A stretch of DNA of 64,000 nucleotides from Seminavis robusta (Eukaryota > Bacillariophyta > Bacillariophyceae > Naviculales > Naviculaceae), in NCBI GenBank assembly GCA_903772945.1, contig CAICTM010000183.1, positions 1 to 64,000 on the forward strand. The letters are read 5' to 3'. The translations under genes and the position numbers were made by a program. This document shows positions 1 through 11,079 of the stretch, in pieces (position 1 is the stretch's first letter; every line of letters begins with the position of its first letter). The notes under the pieces were generated by a model that did not search any database, was not told the origin of the DNA, and saw nothing but the letters and a program-made list of their open reading frames with translations.

Positions 1-6
1 TATTAC

Positions 7-115
7 CTTGGTACCCCAGCCAACGGGACACATTTTCGATTCCTCTTCCACGAAGATAATGACGCCCGAGCGCCGATCGTGGTTGTGAGCCTCCGCAACA
101 TACAGCTTCTTTGAT
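7..115 (-). CDS. Possible internal exon of a gene running off the left edge
   Basis: On the minus strand an open frame reads KKLYVAEAHNH and continues to VGWGTK, then meets a GTAATA donor formed by bases 1-6. An ATAG acceptor lies at 116-119. The LYVAEAHNH wording resembles a beta-propeller (NHL-type) repeat, but one exon is too little to name a family. It could be a downstream exon of the gene at 360-1589, although that gene has its own stop, or an unrelated gene. Low certainty. Confidence 0.25.
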
Positions 116-359
116 CTATTACATGCAGTGTTGCTTGCTTGCGTGCGTGCGTCGCTGCCAACGTTGTAGACCAATGCTGAATTTGTGAATTTAAAAAGTT
201 TAGTTCGCTCTATTGAAGCAAACTTGTCGCCCCGAAGCACTGCCCCCGCTGATGTATTGCTTCCATTTGTTTTGTTGCATGCATTAGTCTCCTGCCAATC
301 CCTGATCCCTTGTTCTTTGGCATCCCAGTCAAAAACTCCACAAGGAGACGTATCGATCG

Positions 360-1589
360 TCACGGGTCTCTTCCCATGGGTTCGCGAAGAAGGAGCCTAT
401 CATCTTCTCTGTCTGTGAGTGTTCTCAGTCTATGAACGATTCGATCAATATCGGCTCGATCGTGCTCATTCAGCAAAACCTTCAAGATTCTGTCGCGGTC
501 CTCGAGTCGAGAGGCTTTCGCATCTAAAACCGTAGTTTGCTCGCAGTCCGCAAATGCATTGGGTCCCGTGATAATGGTGTGATCCGGGTACAGATTAAAC
601 GTTTTGGCGTACATCAGTTCGCAGACACACCAGATCCGACTATAGACATCCACTCTGGAATTGCGCACCACACAGAGTGCCGTTGCCGCCTCCAGTGCCA
701 CCACAAAGGGTGTATTCTCCAAGGGGAGATTCGAAGAGGTGCCCAGCTGCTGGCTGACCAAATGCTTCTTGTCCTCACCTCCTTGCAACAGAGCAAATGC
801 ACATACCCAAAGGTTTGGCTTTGTACATTGATACACCTCTTTGATTGCTTGAACAAAGTCCCCAAAATAACCGTCCCATGAATGTGAGGTAAATGCATTC
901 ACAAGAAGCCCATCCTTGTTGACACTGAGTGCATACGACTTGTTGGTTTTGTTGCAGATGGGTTCGATGATTACTTTGCACACATCTCTCATTGTTTTTG
1001 TGGGGTATTCTTCTTCTCCAAAGGTGGATTTTACCGTACTGTCCAGATCCAAGAGCTGTTGGTATGAAATACCACACATGTACGCCGGTATGGCGTCGCC
1101 TGGCGTTGGTTTGGATAGGTATTCCTCCACCACCACCGAAACATAGGGGTCACGATTGCGGCTGGGAAAATATGGCATCAACGCCAATTCCTTGGTCTCC
1201 AAAGACACAAAAGTCCCGAATGGCCATCGCGTAAATTCGAGCTCGTGGCTCAATCGAACCGTACAAGTCCGGATCAAGCCAGATATCTTGTCTCGTTCTA
1301 CCAATTGAATATCAAAGAGAACCTTGAATGTTCCCCATCCAGTGTACTCATCGGATTGAAAGGAATTCTTGTCTTTTCGTTGTCTTTGCAAATCCACAAT
1401 GGGCTCGGGGAACGTTTCGTGAAGATGCATGGTGGCTCGCACAATGGTGGTCTCCTGCCGGATGCTGTATGCAGTCTTGTTGAGTTCCAGGTAAACTCGC
1501 CACAACCACCTACCAGTGTCTCCTCCCTGGAGTTTGGATGTGTTGTGGATGTATACCTTGAGCTGGTTGTCATCCTCTGGTGGATCCAT
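360..1589 (-). CDS. SHSW / WCxxEL (TIR-like) domain protein
   Basis: Single-exon protein of 409 residues starting MDPPEDDNQ. The C-terminal half carries FTSHSWDGYFGDFV (about residues 232-245) and, about 80 residues later, SRIWCVCELMYAK. This pair of motifs marks a TIR/toll-like fold family that is widespread and expanded in algae and other protists, where it usually lacks an assigned function. The first 220 residues are not recognised. There is no signal peptide or membrane segment, so it is probably cytosolic. The start is the first methionine after an in-frame stop. The gene is intact and flanked by AT-rich, repeat-poor intergenic DNA. A role in signalling or in NAD-cleaving TIR chemistry is only a guess from the fold. 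Confidence 0.7.
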   Translation of the reverse strand: MDPPEDDNQLKVYIHNTSKLQGGDTGRWLWRVYLELNKTAYSIRQETTIVRATMHLHETFPEPIVDLQRQRKDKNSFQSDEYTGWGTFKVLFDIQLVERDKISGLIRTCTVRLSHELEFTRWPFGTFVSLETKELALMPYFPSRNRDPYVSVVVEEYLSKPTPGDAIPAYMCGISYQQLLDLDSTVKSTFGEEEYPTKTMRDVCKVIIEPICNKTNKSYALSVNKDGLLVNAFTSHSWDGYFGDFVQAIKEVYQCTKPNLWVCAFALLQGGEDKKHLVSQQLGTSSNLPLENTPFVVALEAATALCVVRNSRVDVYSRIWCVCELMYAKTFNLYPDHTIITGPNAFADCEQTTVLDAKASRLEDRDRILKVLLNEHDRADIDRIVHRLRTLTDREDDRLLLREPMGRDP

Positions 1590-2083
1590 TGTCTTCTGAT
1601 TTTATTTTTGGATACCCTGTCTACTTGCTTGAGATAGATGATGGTTTGATGGTTTGTTGTCTTCTGGTCAGTGGGGAGGATCTGTTGGAGACAACCGGTA
1701 CCAGGTATGACTACGTGTACCGAAGTAAAGATCCATCGAATAATTAGAATGATTGAATTCAATCGAATCGAATAATTCGCACGGATCTTCGAAGAAGAAC
1801 CCCTGTTTTGAAGAAGAGGGGCGAACTTTCAAAAAAGGGGTGAATGACGTACCCCTCCCTCCAACGACCAATCAAGATGACAAAACTTCAACAAGAACAA
1901 TGCAAAGGCCACCATGAGCGATGAGAAAGCATAAATCCCAAGAACAGAATCCTATTTGCAGCCCTTTTAGTAACCCTGCGTAGACACAAACCCAAGCCTT
2001 TCCTCATCGTCACCTACATGAGCTCGGTACTATACTAGTCCGCCAAGCAAGCACTAAAGAAAGACAAATAAATATTATTCAGA
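1590..2083. other. Intergenic region, divergent promoters
   Basis: This gap separates the minus-strand SHSW gene from the plus-strand EF-hand gene, so it should hold both promoters. It contains an AT-rich patch near 1735-1780 built from overlapping GAATC/GATTC words. No convincing TATA element, RNA gene or ORF is seen. Confidence 0.5.
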
Positions 2084-3052
2084 ATGATCTGCCGCCGAAC
2101 AGTCCGATTTGCACTCTTGGCACTCCTGGCCATGGCCGTGGCCATGTGCTGCATGGATACCGCTCAGTTTGCCGCCGTTGCATCCGAAGAAGGAGAATGC
2201 GTGACCAATGAGGATGGAGAATGTATCAATCCGGATGCCGTTGCAGAGGAAGAAGCCGAGCCGGAACCAGCTGTGGAAGAAGAAGCTCCCGCCGAGCCAG
2301 AAGAACCGGCCGAACCTGCCGAAGAAGAGACGACAACCACCGATGAAGCACCCCCAGCAGAGGAAGAACCAGCTGCTGAGGAGGAAGTAGAGGCAGTTAC
2401 CGATGAAGTAGCTGAAGAAACAACCGAGGAGGAGGAACCACCAGCTGCCGAGGAAGCTCCCGTAGAAGAGGAAGCTCCTGTAGAAGAGGAACCTGCAGTA
2501 GAGGAGGAAGCTCCTGTAGAAGAGGAAGCAGCACCCGTGGAGGAAGAAGCTGCTCCCGTGGAGGAAGAAGCTGCTCCTGTGGAGGAAGAACCAGTAGAAG
2601 AAGAGCCGGCACCCGTAGAGGAAGAAGCTCCAGTGGAAGAAGAACCAGCACCTGTGGAGGAAGAACCTGTTGTCGAAGAAGAGACCCCAGCAACAGAAGA
2701 GGCCACCCCCGAAACCACTGAAACGGCAACCGATGAGGAAGAAGAAAATACACCCAACTGCCCCTCTCGAAAGCTTGTTATCAAATGTGCTGGTGAATAC
2801 TTGGATACCAACAAAAATGGCCTCCTGGAACGATCCGAACTCCAGACAGCCATCGACAAGCTGCCATGGTGGGGTCGTGGTATTTTGCAGATCCTGGGCA
2901 GCGTTGACAAAATGATGCAAAAGTGTGATGTCGACAAGGATGGTGCCATTGGCATGGGATATGATATGGAACACAACAAGGATCAATGTTTGGCCACTTG
3001 CTTCAAACGAAGAGCCTTCAAGGCGTCTTTTTTCCCAGACTGCGAAGCTTAA
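2084..3052 (+). CDS. Secreted acidic-repeat protein with paired EF-hands
   Basis: 322 residues. A hydrophobic N-terminus (about residues 8-28, LALLAMAVAMCC) looks like a signal peptide. Residues about 35-215 are almost only E, P, A and V, built from imperfect APVEEE / PVEEEPA repeats, giving a very acidic stalk. The C-terminal 100 residues hold two EF-hand loops: DTNKNGLLERSE (about 241-252), a good 12-residue loop, and DVDKDGAIGMGYD (about 282-294), where the usual glutamate at loop position 12 is replaced. Six cysteines surround the loops. The likely role is a calcium-binding secreted or cell-wall protein. The stalk resembles the acidic regions of diatom frustule and mucilage proteins, but that is inference. 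Start chosen at the first ATG, which begins the signal peptide. Confidence 0.8.
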   Translation: MICRRTVRFALLALLAMAVAMCCMDTAQFAAVASEEGECVTNEDGECINPDAVAEEEAEPEPAVEEEAPAEPEEPAEPAEEETTTTDEAPPAEEEPAAEEEVEAVTDEVAEETTEEEEPPAAEEAPVEEEAPVEEEPAVEEEAPVEEEAAPVEEEAAPVEEEAAPVEEEPVEEEPAPVEEEAPVEEEPAPVEEEPVVEEETPATEEATPETTETATDEEEENTPNCPSRKLVIKCAGEYLDTNKNGLLERSELQTAIDKLPWWGRGILQILGSVDKMMQKCDVDKDGAIGMGYDMEHNKDQCLATCFKRRAFKASFFPDCEA

Positions 3053-4131
3053 TTAAAAAGCTACTGGCAGCACCGTTCCTTGTGGACGAGTACCCCTTGA
3101 TCCTTTCGATCCAATGCCGGCAAAAATCGTGGGATAACCCCACATCCTATCTGTTTCTTTCGAGGCGTGGGTGGCACGGCCTCTTTTTGTGTTTCTTACA
3201 TAGCAATGTACTTTCTGTCTCTGTTTTAAAAAATCATGCTATAACATGTGGTGTAGTCTATCCAAAGTTCAAGTTCAGAGGAGTGCTTCTACGTTCATAA
3301 ATAAATGGTCCTCGTCGATTTTCGCAGGGAAAATGCCGGGAAATAACCCTGATCGTGCAGCCGACACAGAGAACTCAGAGACTCCTTTTGTGTACGGGGA
3401 AAAGACGAGCCAGCCAAAGTGCTTGAAGGTGGCATGAAATCAAACCAAAAAAGGTAACACGAAGCGGTGTTGAAAGGATCTGTTGGAAAGAGCCATGTGT
3501 CATTGATACACAGCTTTATCCAACTGTTCTGGTTCATGTAGGAGGAACATCATTCTCGTAATGACAATTTCTGCCGAAAGCTGTGTTCTCTCCTTCGCTC
3601 AATCCAGCAGTTCAATAGTGCACAAAGAATGATCATGATGACAAAACCCACCAACAGCAGCAATTGCATAGGTGAGCTTGCCTGAACGATTGGTAGTGGC
3701 CGTTTGGACTTTATGGGGGGGGTTAGGCATGAGCGCGGGGGAGGGAAAAGAAGAAGAAGAGGGAGAGGGTTAACCTTTGGATTCCGAATTCTGATTTTGA
3801 GAGCATGCAGGGCATGATCCAGTCTTCCAACGACACGAAAAGACATGACGACACCAACTACATACAATAAAGAGGGGGAAAAGGCAATGACCTTACGAAA
3901 AGAGTCATGGCCCCTGTCTGAGGAACACGGAATATGTCAGCAAATACGTCACATCTATCGTTTGTCTCACATTGCTTCGGTATTTGAATCTATTCAACGG
4001 CTACCGCTGGCTTGCTCTTTCTCTCTTTTCTGTTTCCTTGGCTCGAAACAAACCCTCCCATTTATTTTGAAAATCAGCCACCGAAACAACCACAAAACTC
4101 CACCACGTACTGGACAAGGTAAGAATGCTGC

Positions 4132-4167
<36 letters not shown>

Positions 4168-4509
4168 CGTTGTTATCCACAATCATGGCGACAATGGCAT
4201 GCTACTAATCCTTCTATCCTTCCACTACCGCTGCTTCTTCCTCTACCGACGCTGCTTCTTCCTCTACCGATACCAATACCGACCGACGACCACCACTACT
4301 GCTGCGCTATTTTGCCTTGAATTCCTTCCTCTACCGATACAACAACAACTACTACTACTTGGTGGACTACTTTGTCTTGAAGTCAGCGCCTACGTGGGTA
4401 GGGGCAAGACTCTTGGCAACAACAACAACAACTACTTCCTCCTTCCTCTACCGACGGTCTTCCTGTACGGATACCACTACCGACGGACGTCAAGAACAAC
4501 AACTCGACC
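3053..4509. other. Long gene-poor interval with microsatellites
   Basis: No credible gene is seen in about 1.46 kb. It holds a TTG trinucleotide tract (4131-4167) and, at 4225-4500, a run of CTACCGA-like and CAA/CTA-rich degenerate repeats. These create spurious open frames of poly-valine and poly-threonine. A purine-rich AAGAAGAAGAG tract lies near 3748. Confidence 0.5.
4126..4172. repeat. (TTG)n microsatellite
   Basis: About twelve TTG triplets in a row, opening with GCTGCTG and ending with a single TCG interruption. It reads as poly-valine on plus and poly-asparagine or poly-threonine on minus. Confidence 0.9.
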
Positions 4510-5121
4510 ATGAGGATCGCAACTACTTCTTCGGCCTTCTCCAAGTGGCTGCTAAGTGTCAACAGATACCCATTCAATGAGCTGAGGGCAACAAGGAATG
4601 GATTCACCTGCAAGTATGTCATTTGTGGGTACAACAGCGACGAGGAGGACAACTTCTGTTTGCCCACAACAAGCATGGAAGTGACAGTTCTTGAGGAGTT
4701 GATATTGCAAGGAGCAGGCAAGCCTCTTCCTCCTGATATGACAGGCATCATGGACTACATGTTTGAATGGGGACGCCAGGATAGTCCACAATGGTACCGT
4801 GCTGTTGTTGCTACCCTTTCTGAAATGCTGGAGGGTCCACATCCCTGTGAAAGGAGGGACATCTTTATGGAGTGCATCTATTGGTTAGCAAAGGATAGGA
4901 TCACTGAGGAGTATGACTTGTCCTCCATTGAAGGCCAGATTTGCATGGATGCTTGGCATGGGTATTGCATCCAGTGGTACCAACCCAAATTTTCCTTCAA
5001 GGAATTTTGTATGATGAATCATGAGTTTGTGATGTTGTGCATGGAAGACCTTCAGTATAATGGAGGCCTGAGACCCCAATTGGCTATGTTTATTGATGGC
5101 AACAACCAACAAGGACTTTGA
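4510..5121 (+). CDS. Hypothetical protein beside the decayed transposon
   Basis: 203 residues, starting MRIATTSSAF. Composition is normal for a globular protein (WGRQDSPQWYRAVVATL, CMDAWHGYCIQWYQ), so it looks genuinely coding. No domain is recognised. It faces the minus-strand transposase-like gene 65 bp away and may be a second gene of the same element, or an independent gene. The upstream DNA is degenerate repeat, so an upstream exon cannot be excluded. Confidence 0.4.
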   Translation: MRIATTSSAFSKWLLSVNRYPFNELRATRNGFTCKYVICGYNSDEEDNFCLPTTSMEVTVLEELILQGAGKPLPPDMTGIMDYMFEWGRQDSPQWYRAVVATLSEMLEGPHPCERRDIFMECIYWLAKDRITEEYDLSSIEGQICMDAWHGYCIQWYQPKFSFKEFCMMNHEFVMLCMEDLQYNGGLRPQLAMFIDGNNQQGL

Positions 5122-5185
5122 ATGTAAGTTACTAATGGCTACATTAGAAAAGAGGTTTTCACATCTAATAATTTGTTCTTATTCA

Positions 5186-8095
5186 TTATGTCGAATAACC
5201 ATGGAATCTAGATTGGCAATTGGTATCATGTGGTGGTCTTCCTCTCCTGTGTGTCAACCAATGGCAGTATTTGTGACAGCAACCATTCGGTGGAGGTTGC
5301 TGGAAAGGAGCTGGCAGTATTGGTTGGAATTGCTGCTGCATTAAGGCAAGTTGCATCATTTGAATCTGGTGTTGTTGCTGATAGAGAATCAGGTTACCAA
5401 TGTAAGAATTTCTTGTTTGTGCTACAGGAGGAGCTGCTTGTGGTGGTGGATGTTGGAGCTGTGGAACCGGTTGTGGTTGTGGTTGTGGTTGTGGAACCGG
5501 TTGTGGTTGTGGAACCGGTTGTGGTTGTGGAACCGGTTGTGGTTGTGGAACCGGTTGTGGTTGTGAAGCTTCAACTGGACTGGTGCACAATGTACACAAG
5601 CAACAATCATTTGGTGAGTACTTCTGCCTGTGAGGTTTGAATCCAACAATAAACTCAGAAAAGAATCTTTCTCCGGTATCCTGTGGCAGTGGCTCTGCAT
5701 GAGGAAATGGTGCATCCAGACCAACAGCCTCTGCCATGTCATTTAGGTAAGCCAACTCTGAATGGTTCCAGTAAGGAACAACCTTCTCCCATCCAGCTGG
5801 AATTGACTTCCTTTCTGCCTCGCTGATTCTTGACAGGAAGGCTCTCTTGTGTCTAATCTTGAGGTTGTATCTTGCAGTTCCAGCCAAGTTGAGTGCATCA
5901 GCAAGGCTCCTTCTCATTCCACCATTGCCAAAATGGGCAAACTTGTCATGGAACGCTTCTAACTTGGATTCTCCTCTCCTTGATAGGTACTCTGGAAGCT
6001 TGTGCTTGGAATTGGGTGATGGCAGGATTGTGTCATACATGTCTTCCAGTGCCAGGGGATCAGCCAAGTGAGCAGCTTTCTCGACACAGTTCTCTACAGC
6101 TGGCTTGGTGTCTTGAGTAAACAAGGTATAGTTCTTGACTGGATCGAGTCGGCCCTGTCCTGGCTGGCTACCATCACTGCAGTCACCTTGTACTGCAGAA
6201 CCACTGTTGCAACTTCTGTCTCATTGTCTCTGGTTCTCTCATCTTCTTCCTCAGATACTTGGAGTACCGATCTCTGAATACCTTGGAGGCTTGCATGTCG
6301 GAGATCTCAGCCATAGAGTAACACTTGCCATTGGTGGATAGTAGACCATGTTTCAGAGCATGCAGCAGCTTCTCATAGTCATCAGGTGAGTACACATACA
6401 GGCAATCCAAGAGGTCTGACATAGCTTGATAGTGATCAATGTGTCCCTTTCTCAAAGTTGACAGTATCCTCTTCTCATAATGAAACAGGCCTAGCCTTCC
6501 CTCGATTCCTGGAAAGAGTATCTCCCAGTAGTCATCTTGTGGGGCCAGTGTCGCTGTACATGGCAGCTGGTTGAAGTGGCTCCTCCTTGCTAGCTGCAGC
6601 AGCATGAGAGAAGTGGATTGTCTTGGTGGTGGGAACAAGAACAGCAGAGGCAATCTCTCCTGTTTCAGTGGCAGCATCCCAAACAGCACGGCACCAAGAC
6701 TCTTGGAGTAGTTCTTGATCACCTGAAAGGTGTGATCTTGGCAGAAGATTCCTTTGTTGCACTTGACACTTTGGATCTCTCTTGTTGCCTTTGGTTGTCA
6801 CTGATCCTCCACGGATTCTGTTTGAAGCACAGGCAGCATCATAGAGTCACGGATGGGTCACCAAGAGGAGGAAACTGTCGTATGTAAGTGTCATCCTTTG
6901 GAAGAAAGGGATCTGGATCAGTGTCGCTTCCCTCCCAATAGGAGTAGTATGACATCATGGCCCTAATGAACTCTCTGTTGATTGCATTGTAGATGAGCCG
7001 ACTGCAGAGTTCTCCATTTCCATAGGTAACCATTATAGTGTCGAACACTTCTGTTGCACTCCTCTCCAAGTGACTAGCCTTGTTAGGTAGAGCGTACTTT
7101 GTCTCCACTGGATAGAGCAATGAAGCGTGGTCTGGGATCGAGAGAGCACTTCTGCAGAGTTGGCATCGAATCTTCTGTTGCAGCTTTCACAAACCATGGA
7201 CATGACCATACACAAGAAGGAGGACCAGTGATGCCAAAGATGGGGAACAAGGTCTTGTTGTGTGACCAGTTTGTCCTTGTATTCTTGAGTTTGCCAGAGC
7301 ATCTTCCATCGGGACAAGGAACTGTAATTCCACATCGATTCCAGTCCACTAGAAGGAGTTTCTGCCCAACAATGGAGTGGTAGTGAGGAGACTCGAATTG
7401 CTCCTCTGTGGAGGGAACTGTCATGGTGAGTCCTTGGAAGTGTTGTCTGAATAGCTCCTGATTCTTTGTCCTGTAATGGATTCTGACACTGCTTCTGCCA
7501 TTGCTAGCATTGCCAGTGGTGCTCCTTTCGTCTTGTGCTTTTCCACAAAGGCACTATCATTTACAAGAGTGGTTACCTTTTGACAAAGAGCCACTGGAGT
7601 GGCCATTGCTGCCTTTTGTTGCTGTTGCCGGCTCTGCTTTGGTTTGGCTGTGTTGGTTCTAGCAGCAAAGAATGCTTCTCCATTTTCTCTTGTGGAATGC
7701 CTCCAGCTTCCTCTCTCATTCAGTGGTAGAGGAGCACTGAATTGTCTGGTGAGTCTTCTGCTTTCTTTGATTGTCTCCATGGTCAGCGCATTCAAAGGTC
7801 CTTGTCCTTTTGTTATTTTATTCTTAATACAGAAGACAGAGTGTGATCTCTTGGGGACTCTGAGACCAAGATGTCTGGCCTTACAGATGACACAGTTCTT
7901 GAGTGGATCAAAGACTTCTGCTACCTCTCCTCCCAGTGTTGTTTGGGGTCCTTCTTCTCTGGCTCTCTTGGATCTGTTGTTGTTGTTGTTGGAGGCGAGT
8001 TGATATGCTCTCTTCTGCTGGGAGTTCCTCTGTTGACTTTGACATCCCATTCCTGTGGCTGTTGTGGCAGCGCCAGTTGTTGTTGTGTTATCCAT
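5186..8095 (-). pseudogene. Decayed transposase-like gene (KDZ-like), multiply frameshifted
   Basis: Consecutive minus-strand open segments read like one protein broken by frame changes. In order: an N-terminus with CVICKARHLGLRVPKRSH (8095-7421); a cysteine-rich segment with VDWNRCGITVPCPDG (7424-7083); a segment from about 7120 to 6839; one starting LYDAACASNR (about 6845-6532); one with DDYWEILFPGIEGRLGLFHY (about 6545-6183); and a C-terminal part with AHFGNGGMRRSLADALN and a PQPQPV tract ending in a Cys/His cluster (6124-5186). The YDAAC motif after a Cys-rich domain resembles the Kyakuja-Dileera-Zisupton transposases and their DUF6729-like neighbours. Frame breaks lie near 7425, 7125, 6843, 6540 and 6190. 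They are too close to be normal introns with good splice sites, so I read this as a dead copy. No terminal inverted repeats were identified. Confidence 0.65.
5463..5566. repeat. 18-bp minisatellite (PQPQPV coding)
   Basis: Tandem units of GGTTGTGGTTGTGGAACC, with one shortened unit, encode PQPQPV repeats in the minus-strand transposase-like reading frame. Confidence 0.9.
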
Positions 8096-8666
8096 GATGA
8101 TCTTTTGCTGCTGCTACTCGCTTTTTTGGCTGAGATAATGACTGTCGAGTGAGCGGCAGCATGTCGAGTGAGCGGCAGCATGAGCGGCAGCATGCCATGG
8201 TCGATCGATCGATCTAATGGAATCCTTGTTTCGGTTTTCGCGAAAGAAGAAATCAGCGACTAGGTAGCACATTTACTCTGTAATATCTATAAATGGTACG
8301 TTAAGTATGTTTGAATCTTGTTCCTTATATATCGCTGACATATACATTGTTCTTCGGTCCTCTCGACCAATCAGATCACTGCCTTCCACCCCTTTCGCCC
8401 TCGCATCCTCTTCCTGGCCACCTTCCAATGAAATGACGCTGGAGGTTGAGATGGTGAGAATTCTAGAATTCCATTCTTAGGGTTCAGGCTTCTGGCTCCT
8501 GCCTTTCCAAAACCCAACAGGCCCACCACACTCATCACTCTTCCTCGGGTTGCCTTCTTCATGGAAAGTGGCGCCCCTAGTACCCCGCTCACAAGCCATC
8601 ATCAGCCAAAGCCACCCTGACGAATTCTGTTTACTACTGTAAAATCCTACAAACCTGGGATCCTCT
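8096..8666. other. Intergenic region with a 19-bp repeat
   Basis: GTCGAGTGAGCGGCAGCAT occurs twice in tandem at 8144-8181, followed by a 12-bp partial copy to 8193 and a GATC-rich run. This may mark the edge of the decayed element. The sequence TTAGGGTTCAGGCTT at 8477 recurs exactly at 11281, so this 15-mer flanks the next gene on both sides. Confidence 0.5.
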
Positions 8667-11079
8667 TTGGTATCCATACATCGGTACAACGTAACGAATG
8701 TCAACAGCCATGGCATTATGAGTGGTAGATACTATTGCGAGAACAGTTGCAGTGAAAATGCCAACGCCGTGGATTCCCAGGCTGCGAGCAGCATGGAGGA
8801 GTCGTTAGACTCGTTGCTGCCACCTGTAGAGTGCAATACGTCGAGTGCAGCGATTGTAGAGAAACAAACTCCTCACAGCGACGACAAGCTCAAAGCCAAG
8901 GCAAAGACTACTTTGGAATCACCATTGGATGTCACCTTGCCGATGCCCCTGATGCCAGCGCCCATGCCCTTACCCTCGGCACGGCAACCGACGGGACTGC
9001 CGGGGGCTTATGCAGTGAGTACGGGTTTCGCTCGTCCCATGGTGGAGGACAGCTCTATTGGTGGTGATACCGAAGCGGAACCGCAGGATTCTCCTACTAG
9101 TAGCGAATTGCCGCCACCACTGCAGGCAACCCTTGTAGTTGCCGCACAGCACCCCAGGACGCTCCAAGATGCATCGTGCCACGGAGCAGCGGTTCAGCTT
9201 GCCACAGCCGTTCGCGATGATGACGGCCAAAAGAGACGCACTATTGCAGCTTTGTTTGCATTGGCTGTGGTGGTCATGCTGGCCATTATTTTAGCTCTTG
9301 TCTTGGGACTCCTAGGAATATTTGATGGAAATGAGGTAGAACCACCGCAGATTGCTCTCGGGGGAAACAATGAAAATGCAAACGGCAGCCTTCCAACTCT
9401 CCAACGAATCAAACAGGAAGGTATCTTACGATGTGAATATCGTCATGTTCCCAATATCATAGCGGATATTGCTGGATTCAGCTACAGCCTTGTAAGTGCA
9501 AACTCTTTTTCGTCTGGTATGGAGTTGCTTGAGCCCATTAATGGTATCCTCACAAAATTGCTATCCCATCCATTTGTGTGTCTTGAAATAGTGCCTTGCA
9601 GTGGCAGCCGCCATCTTTGGACCAGAGACTGCTAAGGACAAGATGGACTTTCAAGAATACAAAAATCGAAGCTCTCTGTTTGCACCGCTTGTGGAAGGGC
9701 AAGTGGACTTGTACAGTTCTTTTTACACACATACCATGGAACGCGATGTACTCCAGACTCAAGTCAAGACTGGCTTGTCCTTTACCCCTCCTTGTCTACT
9801 AACAGGAATGGTAATTGCTGGTGATCCCTTTCATGTTGGCTGTGTAGAAGACAACTTCAGACATCTCGATGAGTGTCAGAGCTTGAAGATTTGTGTTGGA
9901 CAGGGCACAACCTATACAAGTATACTGGAAGCTTTCCTGCCAAGAAAATTTATTGTTGAAGTGGCAACTGTGGGCGATATTGAAAATGTGTTTTTCAATG
10001 CTGCCTGCAATGTCATTGCTACGGGAAGTTTCGTTGCCTTGAGTGCAGAGGAGATGGCAGCTGCTGGATATAATGGGAGCTATGTGCTGAGTGAACGCTA
10101 CTTTTCCAAAGAGCCTATGGGCCTTGTTACCAGAGAAGACGATCCAAAATTCTCAGCCTTTGTGGCTGCCATTGTGGATTCCCTCAATGTGGCAGAGCTA
10201 CACAACATCACTCAGGCATCTGCACACTTGTTTCCTACAACGCAAGTCTTTGGCATTGAGTATCAATACATGTTTCAAAATGTCATTGCTGCTGTGGGAA
10301 ACTATGGTGAGATCTACAATCGCCATTTGGCCAGAGGTATTCCTCGGGCCACAATCAACCAGATCAATCAAGGAACCACAGGATTACTCTTTGCACACCC
10401 ATTTGGTGCAATTGGGGAGAATGCGAGAGAGGAAGACACTATTCCACTGGGTGATGATCTCCAATCAATTGTGGATAGAGGGAGTGTTCGCTGTGGCATT
10501 AGTGCCAATGCAAAAAGGGCTGGTTTTGCTTCCAAACTGAATACTAGCAATGTTTCATCTGTGGCTTACAAGGGATTTGAGATTGATCTCTGCAGAGCTC
10601 TATCCACTTCATTGTTTCAAGGTGGGCCCAACAATATACAGTTCATAGAGGTGAAGGAACCCCAAGATGGCTTTGCTCTCCTGGCAAGTGGTGCAATAGA
10701 TGTTTTGGCTGGAGTGACAAGCAGTCTTCAGAACCGTGTCAAGGAACCAATGACGGGACTAGGCTATTCCTTTTCTGTGCCCTACTTTTATGATGGTTCT
10801 GCAAACAACAACAACAGCAATCTCTGCATGGCCACCAATCAAGATGCCCATGACTGGTCTGCATGGGTGCACTGGATTGTCACTGCTTTAATCTTTGCGG
10901 AGGAGCATGATATTGGTCAAGAAACATCCTACAGGATGCCGGAGGTCCTCCTGTTTGGTAACCAGTACAAGCGGATGTTTCGAGATACCATTTTGGAAGT
11001 GGGGAGCTATGGCGATATATTCAATCGAAACTTGAGGCCGTCAACATTCCGCGCACTGGCCAGAACATGCTCAATCTAA
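8667..11079 (+). CDS. Membrane-anchored tandem amino-acid-binding (SBP_bac_3-like) protein
   Basis: Two exons, 8667-9491 and 9592-11079. The 100-bp intron has a GTAAGT donor and an ATAG acceptor in phase 0, and the join restores the family motif as SYSLCLAVAAAIFG. The product is about 770 residues. Residues 1-185 are Ser/Pro/Ala-rich and cytosolic. One transmembrane helix lies at about 190-215 (ALFALAVVVMLAIILALVLG). A first periplasmic-binding-type domain covers about 247-560 (GQGTTYTSILEAFLP). A second begins near 565 (DRGSVRCGISANAK) but lacks about 100 residues after VPYFYDGS (about 675), so its second lobe is incomplete. Such domains bind amino acids in bacterial ABC uptake; in diatoms, proteins like this probably sense or bind ligands outside the cell or in a vesicle lumen. 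The exact start among several ATGs is uncertain. Confidence 0.75.

Noticed and set aside
2075-2986. Long minus-strand frames opposite the acidic-repeat gene
   Set aside because: They are shadows of GAAGAGG-type codon repeats and give only Ser/Phe-rich low-complexity protein.
3845-4513. 222-residue plus-strand ORF
   Set aside because: Made of the TTG microsatellite and degenerate repeats; no protein-like composition.
9601-9603. Separate gene starting at 9601 with a GTG start
   Set aside because: The frame continues upstream to the ATAG acceptor at 9590-9591 and joins exon 1 of the binding-protein gene in phase 0.
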